From: Epiperipatus broadwayi
Lineage: Eukaryota > Onychophora > Udeonychophora > Euonychophora > Peripatidae
DNA length: 64,000 nucleotides
Assembly (NCBI GenBank): GCA_028023455.1
Contig: JAQFVV010000029.1
Span: forward strand, 10,148,644-10,212,643
Direction of reading: 5' to 3'
The position numbers and the translations under genes are program-made. This document shows positions 27,801-39,800 of this stretch, in pieces. Position 1 is the stretch's first letter, and every line of letters starts with the position of its first letter. The notes beneath the pieces are model-generated. The model was not told the origin of the DNA and ran no database searches. It saw only the letters and a program-made list of their open reading frames with translations.

Positions 27801-30800
27801 AATCAAAGAGGAAGGTTATAATTTCTTATTTTACATGCATGTCAAGCGTTGGTGGTCGAGAGGTCAAACTGCCTAGCGGGTTCGCTTCCCAGCCGATGCT
27901 ATGACACATGAAAAAAAAATAAAAATAAGGATTAATATACACAGTCAATTGAATAAAGATCAGTAGCAGGTTTTTGCCTATCTTCAAAAAGATGTTATTA
28001 ATAACAAAGTTATGATTTGGCACACATCAATCTTTAAAAGACGTAGAAGTCAGAACACTGATTGTTTCTACTATTTTATAACATCGGAAGCTACACTTGA
28101 TATTTATGGAATATCTAATTAAAAAGAAAAAAAACTGCAACCATGAATAATTATGGTGAAAGAGGCTGTTGTTGATACATGGTACTAAATATCTTGGATT
28201 TTGTTCAATATCTGAAGATATATTTGAATTAAGCTGACAGTTTCCTATTTCACGCATAATGTGATTTTAGCTGAGAGTAAAAATTGATAATCATAAAATT
28301 AATTGTTAGATCTATATATACCTCTACATTTACTTTGCAGTAAATACTGAATGCAGAGAATCAAATGGTTTAAGGTAATCTAATCATTAGACTATAATTT
28401 CAATTACAAGATTATAATCAATATTTTATACATTTCAGAATTAACTAAATCTGTTTGTAATAATTATGACTAATATTATTGGAAACAATTTTAAGGCATA
28501 CCACCATTGGGTTTTGTTTTGTTTTTATGTAACTTTGTTAAACTCAGCTTTTTGCCTTTAATTCCATTATCTGTGGGGAAAAAATTACTTTATTAAAATA
28601 TTTTAATGAAAATAGAAAAATTAATTACATATTTTTTTATATATTTTTAATTATAGATATACTTACAGAATAGCAACACTACCACTATCAATAAATTAAA
28701 GAACAATTTGAGATATGTTTATCAAATAAACATTGTAACTTTAATTTTCTCGATCTAACAGAAACCTCAAAACAAAACTTGAATATACCATATGTATATT
28801 CAAATTTTATATATTTCATGTATATACATGAGACAGACTGCTGCAGAACTATATTATAAAAAATTAAAAAAACAAATCAATATTTAAATCTGTTATCTAT
28901 TAAAGAGTATAAAAATTACAATATGGTAATGGGAAAAGATGAAAAATTTATATATCATTTGCACAGACATTGTGTAACACTTGTTTAAACTTGATCAATA
29001 TGAGAAAATAATTGTTTTCTAGTCATATCTGATAAATTTTGGAGTAATTGATCAAAGTAAAGTAATATTTTATACTACAATGAAAAGAAATTGTTTTTCT
29101 ATATAAAAATTAATTTCAATGTTATGATTTATTTAATATTTTTGAAGAAAGACTAAAATAATCTTATTACTGTATAGATTGCGGATTGATAATGGTAATT
29201 TAAATTATATTATACTGGTTCCTCATAAAGTGAAGAATGGTATCATCATTCATTGATTCATTCTACAGTTATTGAAAAAATATATAATAAAAAATAATTA
29301 AGAATTAATTTTCTAAAAAATGAAATTTTTATTCTATTATCATTTAAATATTATATCTTTTGTAATTTCCATCACACTATGCAAAATATATGTGCAAATA
29401 TATATATATAATTATAATAATATTGTAAAGGTGATTTATTTAAAAGTGCTGTATTTTTTCGATTTTCCATTTAAAAAGTTATTACTTATTTTGAAAATTG
29501 CTTTATTTTATTAAAGGACTTTCATTAAAGCATTAGAAAAATTTGTATAAAAAATTAAAAAAACACACTTAAACAATTTTTTCTAATGCTTTAATTAAAA
29601 ATATATATATATTTTTAAAATTACTAAAAAAAATTTAACATTCTTTTACAAGACTTTTTAAAAATTTAGAAAGACAATTATAAAAGAAAATAAAAATTTC
29701 TAATCTCTATATAAAAAAAAACGATTTTTGAAATTTTCTTTTATCCATTATATTTTTATTATTTTTATTTTAATTGCCTAATACGTTTTATAGATATATG
29801 TACTATACTCTCTCGCTCTATATAGGTGTGTGTGTATAAAAATATTTTAACTATATATATTGTGTAGTCTTTGCCAAGAAAGCTAGTGTTTCATTTATTG
29901 CAGATATATAACAATAATAATAATAAAATTTTATAAGAGGAAATTTTTATTAAGATAAACTATTTTTAAATTCAGACCATAGATACTAATTAACTGTTAA
30001 TTTAAAGGAGAAAAATTAAGAGAAAATGATGTTTCCTATCAATCAAAATGATTGATGTTAGCAAGCTATAAAAGATGAACCCACACATTAGAGAAGAGAA
30101 AATTGAAAAAAAAGAAAAGATTATTTTCCATTGTCCACCATCTTCATAAGAACTAATAGAAGAAGTTAAAACTTTGATAATTAAAAGTACAAGTATGAAA
30201 TTTTCAAAATAAGGTTATTTTTTTTTTGTCCCAAGTAAAATGAGTACTTCCGGCCTAAGTGAATTTAAAATTTGCAATATTGAAAGAAGAAATTCGAAAT
30301 ATTGAAAGAAGAATTCAGAAAGAAAAATGTTAACTAATTGTCTACTGATGAATAAAGCATTATTTTCCAAAACTAACATATTATAGATATCAAACTTAAC
30401 TAATTCTATTTCATTTAAGAACTTTGTTCATTACAAACTTTTTAAATTTTTTATTAGAAAGCAAATTTATTGGAAGTAAATAATTCGTTAAGATAATAAT
30501 AATTGGTCAGAAACTTTTAAATAAAATGTTTTATTATTTTTTGTCTCAGATAGATGCATTTAAAAGAACTAATTATTCAGGAAAAGAAAACCATTTGTTG
30601 TGGACATTAATAACATTTTATTATCATTAATAATTGATTAGTTATTTATCATCTTGATTAAAAATAAAAAAAAACTTGATAAAATAATTTATGCTCTCAA
30701 CTTATGAACTAAATGTTCGTAATATTAAAAAGTTACTATTATAGAATTTAGGAATTTTATTGAGTATTGAATGATTAGAAGAAGATGGTCTTTTCTTGAA

Positions 30801-33800
30801 AATTTCTATAATAGTTATTTTACCTAGAAAGTATACTTAATTTAGAGAAGGAAATTTATGATCAAACTGCTATATATAAATATTTTGTCTAAACTGCATA
30901 TTTAAATGTTTTGTTCAGAAAACTTGCTTAATTATATAAAAAAAGATATATGGGACAAAATACTATATTAAATATTATCAAGAAAGTCTACTTAATTTTG
31001 AAAAGAAATGTTTATAAATAAACTAGTGTATTAAATATCATGTTTGGAAAACCCTATTTAAATTGAAAATAATATGTAATTAACTACTATATTATAATAA
31101 TTATCTGCCTTAAAAAAAAAAAAAAACCCAGAGTAATGCCACAAATGTTGAAACTGTCCTGTCAATTATGTTTTATTATTCGTGAAATAATGGCCATTCA
31201 TTTATTAATATTTTCTTTATGTGTGTATGTACAAAGTCTTTAGGGAAAAAAGAAAAAAAGGAACTGTCAATGCAAATGTGTCTTTTAAATTATGTTGCCA
31301 ACATATGGAGAAACATACTTACTTGTGAAATTCATTTGCTATTAAAGCAGGAGCTGTGCAAGATTAAAAACTTTAATATTTAAAAAAAAAAGATTTTGGT
31401 AAAATTTTAAGCTGTTTAAATCATACATCTATAACTTATCATTATTATATGCTATTTTAAATATTAGGTATTAATTTTTTTGGTTCTTGTAAAATATTCA
31501 CTGTACAGCCTGTGGTGGTGCTGTTTCTGTGTAAAAACACAGAATACCGCTTTCACGGCCAAACCTTACAGCTAATACATGACTAGCGATCGTATTAGCC
31601 GCTTCAAGAGACAATAGATGTAGTGGTTAGAATCTGCGGCCAATTCTTCCGCGCTCCTAACCCTATGTCTAAATTAACAACACTAGATGATCATCTAGTT
31701 TGCCGCTTTTCATCACGGCGTTAATTCTTATGCATAGGGACCAAATTTGTATTCTCGCTTGAATTTAATCTGAGAGTGTGTGCAGTGTAATGGTTTGCAA
31801 CTGTTTGTTTGTTGATGTTTATGACTTTCTGTATTTCCCAACTGAGATCTTTTGGCCTACTAGTAATTATCAGCATATTCTTGAGATTTGTTCGAGCTTG
31901 TTTTTTTGGGGGGTTTGTTGTTATTTGGAACCCAAAAAAAGTATGTCAACATCTCTGTCAGACGATTGTAGTTGTTGGCGAAAAAGTACCGTTTCTGTCG
32001 CGACTTGGACGAGAGTAACAAAAGAAGAACAAAATGGCTACCATGTTATTGCAATTGGGGGATATCCGAAAAAACCGAGAAAAAGGTGACGCAGTTGATT
32101 TGGTTTAGTCATACGTGGTGAATAAAATTTATTTGATTTTAAAAAAATCTGTGTTTTGTTTGTGATTCTTTTGATCTGTAAGTCAATTAATTAACACCCA
32201 AAATGTCAGTGTTCAAAGGGTAGGGCTTTACAGCCAAGTGTGGCGGAATTGGTTGGACAGCTTCGTATTCTTCTCAAATCCAAAGAGTAGGGCTTTACAG
32301 CCGAGTGTGGCAGAGATGGTTGGACTGCTTCGTATTCTTCTCAAATCAATCAACAACACGCTTCTTTTGGTTGGAAAAGAATCGACTCTCTTGATCGATA
32401 TATTAGTCAAAATACCAAACAATTCTTTTCGTTTATAAGCAAATACGGATATCTGAGGCGGAGTTTGTTGGACAGCTTTTTTTTTTTTTGCTAAATCAAT
32501 AAACAGCAACTCGCTTTTTTAACAAATTAAAAAAGAAAGTGTCGATTCTAATTTTAAATAACAAAAAAAAGACATCTGTTTAAAAAAAAACCGTATATTA
32601 AAAGCCAAAAAAAAAAAAAAAGAAAGTCGTATGTAAAAATTGTATATATTTGAGATATTCAAAAAAAAGTTAAAACTGTCCCTTATACTTTGAAATGTAT
32701 CGAATCCAAACAAAAAAAAAAGACGTCTGTAAAAAAACAGTAGATTTAGAATGGAAATCAAAAAAAAAAGGCATATGTAAAAAATTATGTACTTTTGAGA
32801 TCCAAAAAAAAGTAAGTGTCCATTATAGTTTTAAATTTATCAAATGAAAACAAAAAAAATAATTATGTTTAAAAAAAAAACAACAATAATATATTAAAAA
32901 GAAAAACTACAGCCATATGTCAAAATACGATATATTAGAGAAAAAAAAAATCTAGCGGCCCAGTAATGTTATATCGCTCTGTTTTTAATTAAAAACAGCG
33001 CCACCACAGGCTGTACAGTGAATACTTTACAAGAACCAATTATTTTTTTATATTTACATGTTATGGTATAATGTGCCTGATAGAGATTCACTTATTAGTA
33101 TTAATGATATTATATTTTGATTTAGTATTAAGTTATTTTAAAAAGTATTGTGCTGCCCTTTTATTATGATAAGTATATTTTATAACGAATGCTTATATGT
33201 TTATGAAAAATGATGTATATTTCTTTTTTTTTTTTATTGCTTAAAGCTACATTTACTCAGTCATATTTGACAACTGTATTATTACTTCATCAGTTTTATG
33301 CATCAATTTAATATTATGTTTATTGAGGGTTTAGTATTAATTCCTCTATGATATCTGACCCGTTGTATGTTTCCAAGATATGTGAATTTTATTTCCACCT
33401 TGATATTTTGGAGATGGAGCTTGGTGCTCTCATTATTGCTACAATGAAATAATTTAGATATTTTATTAGGAGATAGAGGGTTACTCTCTCCGGTATCATT
33501 GACATTTTCATTGAGTGATATCTTCTTCGTGTTTTATGGCTGTATTTATGATAGTTCATTCCCCATTTTATTATATATGTCTCTAACTAACATATATTTT
33601 CTTGCCCTTAGAAAGTAGGTGTATGTTTTGGGTTCATGCCATCATTAGGTTTAGTGCTTTTATTTAGCTTTTCTCTTGGAAGTATCTTCTTTATTGTGTA
33701 CCATCCTTTCTTCAGGAGCACTTTTAACTCCCTAAATGTAGGCTGAATGTTTTAATATATAAATCTGTTTTTCTGTACTTTGCCAGCACTACATGAGGTA

Positions 33801-36800
33801 AAACCAATAATGACTTATTCAAAATTATAAATTTATAATCTTTAGTCTAAATGAGCAATGTGCATCATCACCATCAAAAAAGCAAGTCATCGCTGGATTG
33901 GTAAGATCTAAAGATCATTCAGGTTTACTCATTGTTAGGACAACAGCATAGAATGTACATGTGCATATGCGTAACCTCTGAGAACAATTTAAAGATTTAA
34001 TATAACTTCAGCAATTAAAGACCATAGAATTAATAAGTAATGCATAAATTGGTAAAAAAGCTATAGATTATAGAATTATTTTATGATATATATTTCATGC
34101 ATGAAGGTATAAAATTTGTGCCATAAATTTGTTTATAATTTAATAAAGTTCTATCACTTTAAAGACACAAAATATTTTAATGATAATAATGATAATTACT
34201 ATTCAATTTGAAGGATAAAACTTCTTGCAATAATCTGACTTATAAGATGTACTTGTCCACCTAAGACCATCATAGGTTGTGGATATTTAATTCATTTATT
34301 TAATTTATTAATTTGGATAAATTTAAGATTATAAAAGTATTCTGCTGTAAGCAACTGCATTGGCCCATTGTAGCAGTATTTTTGTAATTTTTTTTGGAAC
34401 AGACTTTCATGGTGTTCATGTTTATAAAATTTATTTATTGTATAATAAATGCTATTTTATTATTAGGTCTTGTGTAGTGTCTCTATAATGTATTGGTATT
34501 CCCCAATCCATATCAAGAAATCTAAACATTATATAATTTATAATGCAATTATTTTTCATGTTATTTATTCAAATTACAATCACATAAATAAAGTATTAAA
34601 CTATTTAATGACGATTTTGCAGAAATGAAGAAGGCATTTGAAATAAAATATTATTCATTTATTCTATTGATCATTGTAATTTAAAACTGCAATTTATTTA
34701 AATAAAACTGCTTTTATAATCAATCATTATTTACTTTCATTTAATAAATTTATTTATGTTGTTGATGAATATTTTGAAAGGCCATAAAATCCTTTCCACT
34801 CTTGGCATTCAAATGCTATCCTAGAAGATGATTATATTATTCCAAATTTAGAGTTTGATGTAATTTTGTTTTAATTAAAATATTTATTAAAATTTTCCAT
34901 TATTATTATGTAGTAGGTAGATATTAACTTGTAGACTAAGTATATGTCTTCTCATGTTTATCACTAGGATATCATTCATTTTATTAACAGTCCATAAATG
35001 AAAACATTGAGAAAATTTTAACATTAAAAATATAATAGAAAAACTCTAAGATCACAATATCATAATTCTATAAAATAAGAACTTATATCTATTGTCAAAG
35101 AAAAGGCAAAGTGGCATAAACAAATTATAAAAGTTGATTGTTTATTAAATGTGAATCTGATCGTGGCAATAACATGATGAAGAGTTAGAAATGTAAAGTA
35201 TATTGGAGAGGGGATAAATTTTATTATAAGTGGAGAACTTATTGTGCCCTTGCTATTTTGAGATATGTGTTATCAATATTGGGAGCTCTAAAAGTTTTAC
35301 AAGAGTGGGTTGAGGTTTCTCCTCCTCTTAAAATTTTATTTAGTTATACTTTATAATGTTTAATGGTTATCATTGTTGTTATTTTTATTGTAGCTCTCTT
35401 TATTCTTAGCATGGATTCTAGTAGCAAAGAATCCTGAGCTTAGCCTGATCACTTTATTCTTGATAAATTGCACGTTGATCTCTGATTACCTTCTTAATTT
35501 CCTAAATGTATAATTTTGATTTACCTCCGTTAATTTCTTTGGATACAATATATAAAACTGCAAAGCTTTTTTTATTTACATATGTTGTCCCCTAAATATA
35601 GTATTCACTATTATTACCTTCGTAATTTCCTATAGGTACAATTTTGGTTTACCTCCATTAATTTCCTTGGGTACAATATATAAAACTGCAAAGCTTTTTT
35701 TATTTACATATGTTGTCCACTAAATATAGTGTTCACTATATGTATAAAATTATGAATTATATATACGTAATATAAAAATATAATTACGAGTCAGAAAAAC
35801 ATTCTTATTAAAATAAATTTCTTTCTTTACAAAAAAGATAACAGGATTGAGAATAAAGCAAGTAAAATAACAATATTTAAAAGTGTTCATCCCAAATCAA
35901 TTCTGATATTTCATTTCTAGTTTGATATTATAAGAGTATAGCAGAAAAAATTTTACATTATCAGATGCCCATCAGAGTTTCATCTTAAGAGAAGTTAACT
36001 AATGGTCAAGTTCAAGAAAGATATCAAGAAGGAATTACCAAAGAAACAATCAAAATTCTTACGGGAAACATGCAACCAATATTATATGTTTTCTTTAATA
36101 ATGTTAATACCAACTTATGGAACTGTTACTCTCCATGCATAGGGTGCCAAATTCCCTTTTTGGGATTGTGGGAGTCTGAGATTAATTAAGATGTTGGGAG
36201 ACCTATAGAAATACCTGTCATTTTGTGAGTTGACCTGCCTGTTAAAGGAAAAACTGCATCATTGTTACTAATAATTAGAATTTAAAATCCATCCAAGGAT
36301 ATTTCACAAATACGAATACAAGAAAATCACATCTAAAATTTATAAATACAATATTAAAAAAAAATGATATTATTAAATTATACCAACTAAATCTATAAGA
36401 AGAGTTATATAGTAATATATGGACAGATTTTGAATATATAAAAGTGAGAATTGAATTTTGATAATCTAAATATTTTTTCTTCTTTACGATTTTTTTTTTT
36501 TCTATAAAAGCCTAAATCATTTAGCTTATTTTTATTTTCATTTAATGTTTCTATTTTTAGTTTTTTTTTTTTTTTGCAAATGATTTATCTGCATCTTTTT
36601 ATTATATCAGTAATGTTACCTGTCTATGGACAAATTTGATATTTATACAATTTCAACAATGTGCATCAACTTAGAAGTCATGTTAAAAAGTTTATAAGTC
36701 ATCCTAGTATGATAATCCATAAATTTTGGAAAATACTCATACATAAGTATAAAATTTAAACTGATTGTATCTTTCATAGAATAGCCTAGTTGATTAGAAT

Positions 36801-39800
36801 GTCATTTTAAATTTAGCATTCTTGAATCTAAAAGTCACTAGTTCAATTTCGTTTCCAGCTGTGGCATTAATAACGTAAAGCAAAAAGGAGAATAATACAA
36901 TTGGAAATATTGTGGTCCATACTAATCTATGCATTATTTCTAAACAATGAATGGATTTAGAAACGTATAAATAAAGTTTGAATTTTTCTATAAACATTTA
37001 ACAATTGAGATCTGCAAAACCTCACTGCACTCATTAAAATACATATACGACAGCCAATAAGAATGTCATGATAGCCATCTAAACGACAATCAAATCTAAA
37101 CACACAACAAAGATTTTACGAGAAAAGGGCAGCCACCCTTATCTCAACTTTTCTTTCTATATATCTAAGCCAGTCGTAAGTATTTAGATTTGAAAGTTTG
37201 AAGCTTTAAACTTAGATATATAGAAAGAAAAGTTGAGATAAGGGTGGCTGCCCTTTTCTCGTAAAATCTTTGTTGTGTGTTTAGATTTGCTTGTCGTTTA
37301 GATGGCTATCATGACATTCTGATTGCTGTCGTAACCGTATTTTAATGAGTGCAGTGAGGTTCTGCAGTATCTCAATTTTCAACTATCTGCGCTTCGCATA
37401 TTAAAATATTATTTAACAATTCAATTTGATAAAGAAAATAATTCAATACATAATTATAAATAAACTATCATCTTACAAATCTTCAATGAATAATATCTTC
37501 AAAAAATCTAAACAAACTAATTTTACCTAAAAATTAAAAAATGCAAATAAACATAAATTTTTTTTATGCATTTAGTAATTATATACTTACTCTGTACATT
37601 CGTTAAGAGCAGTTAAAAGCTTGTTAATAGTTTGAGAATTCATTTCAATAAGGTTTCCGGAAGAACTACTTTCATTTATTTCTGATAATGCGGCTACAGC
37701 ATTAGCAACTACCATTGGATTAGAATCAGATAATAAATCCCTTAACTGTTCTAGAAATCCTTGATCTTCAACAAGACTAGCATTTATATCATGCAATTTG
37801 GCTACAGAGACTGCAGCTGTTTTTCTTACATATGGGTCCTCATCCTTTAGACACTTACGCAGCGGTTCACATAGGTATTCTGTTATTTTATCAACACGAA
37901 TGCATCCCATGGTGCGTACAGCTAGCGCCCGAATCAAAGGGTTTGGATCCTCACAGTCCTATAAAAATATTTTACAATAATCTCAATTACATAAAAACAA
38001 GTCCGCACACTAAAAAAATGAAAAAAAAAAATTTATACTCAAAGAATTTAAACACATATGTACTCGAAATATACATATTGAAACATATGTATTGAAACAC
38101 TATCCTATAAAATAATATGGTGAAAGAGAGAGATCAAAGCAACCAATAATGTAAAATAGGAATTGAGATCAATTTAGCATATTAATAAGAAAACAAACCT
38201 ATTTCACAGACCAAGTCAAATATATAGTGTAGACAATTTACAGGCAAGATCCCAAAGAATCATTTAAATAAATCTGTAAACAAACACCAATTTTGTTACG
38301 TCAATGTCAATCTATTTTGTCAGATCTTGTCTCAAGAACATATTTGGATTTGTTTGTTCCGTGAAATAGGCTTATAATCTTAGTATAAGGTGTAAAATTA
38401 TTTATGTGCTTGTTAAGATAATTAATAATAAGAAAATAAATCATATATTTAGCAAATAGATACTTATATAAAGACTACTGAAATATATTATTGAATATCT
38501 GTGAGTACTATATACAAAAGCCTAGATTACTCACACTATACAAACATATTATAACGGTCGGGGACGAAGTGACTCTTACATTATAATTCTGCCGCCAGGG
38601 CGCCATCATGCCAATTGAACCTGAAAATTTATATAGACCGGCAGGTACTTACAGTAAGATCCAGAAATTTAAATAAATACGACCCTAATGCCCCATTCAC
38701 TAGCTCGTGGAGCAACAAAGATAATGTATATTTTATTTTTAAAAAAAAAAGATAATAAAAAAATAAGAATCAGCCACTACTAGATTAACAATACACAAAA
38801 ACATTTTTTTTTCACATATATATAAAAATCAGAATTATTTATTTTAGTATAATGTTTACTTTAGAATTTGAAATAATTTACATTAACTTTTTATTTTAGA
38901 AGTTCGCACAGATGGATTAATTAATATTTTATTAGAGTGTCGAGTATGGATAGACTACATAGATTGCACTCAAAAAAGAAAATATTCTACATCTTTTATT
39001 TAACCCTAGGCCAAAAGTTCGCAGTCAAACTAACGCCAATCTATCTGATATATTGATGTATTCAATGCAACATGAATATGACAGCACAATACTGTACTGT
39101 CAGGAATGTACATCTGAACAGCATGGTTATCTAGAAGAAATGTCCCTCATCCAGTACAGGAATGCTATGTCTGTCTGGCGAGAAGAACAATAAGAAGAAA
39201 AAAAACTCCATAGGAAGGGATTTCGGTCCTTTTTGCCGACTTACCATCCCATTCCATAGGCTAAAGGGATGATAAAGGAACAGAGAATACCGTCTGCCTC
39301 CGATGGTCAATAAGAAATGAAATTATTTTGCCCAAGTGCAGCGCAGAATGTGATCCTGCATGTAGCAGATCTTCATACCACATTTACTAATTACACCAAT
39401 ACGTCCAACCCATTAACCCAATTTAACTGTGAAACAAATAACCTGTGATTAACCCTCCCTTAAATTGACATAACTTTGCGAATCTATGCAGCCATCCATA
39501 CCCAACTTAAATTTAACATAATTTAAAAGTTTTAGCTTAATAAATAAAAAAAAATCATAATAAACACTCAAAAAGGAAAAAAAAAAAAAAATTAATGGAA
39601 ATGATTTAAAACTTCATATTGTAATGATCCGGAGAGGCAGCACTTAACGTAAACTGCACTACAGGGCGCCATCTAGGCATTTGAACCTAGAAAAATTTAT
39701 AAAGTAGGCAGATACGTAAGTCAAAAAAAAAAAATTTTTTTTTTTTTTTATTTTGATTCCGGTCGTTAGCCCATGTCACTAGCTCAGTGGAATAGCAGAG

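Larger units (their letters stand above)
26765..37590 (-). other. 10.8-kb intron of the beta-adaptin gene
   Basis: It lies between the exons at 26696-26764 and 37591-37958; the split Glu codon GA|A confirms the join. It contains a tRNA-derived SINE (27846-27930), an inverted-repeat DNA element (31480-33039), a direct duplication (35485-35740), a possible decayed SINE (about 36779-36900) and a foldback element (37003-37377). Stretches 27930-31450 and 33060-35480 show AT-rich sequence with nothing I can identify. A GC-richer patch at about 36120-36240 is unassigned. Confidence 0.9.

Noticed and set aside
27846-27910. Functional tRNA gene
   Set aside because: A- and B-box-like segments are present but the acceptor and anticodon stems do not close and the sequence runs into a poly-A tail shared with another copy. 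It is a SINE.
31778-32509. Open frames within the 1.56-kb inverted-repeat element E1 (103, 69, 93 and 66 codons)
   Set aside because: They fall across tandem duplications, overlap on both strands and resemble no transposase.
39650-39690. GGGCGCC near the start of LTR copy A as a tRNA primer-binding site (TGGCGCC)
   Set aside because: On the reading strand it is GGGCGCCATC; TGGCGCC appears only on the opposite strand and lies inside the TG...CA unit, not just outside it where a primer-binding site belongs.
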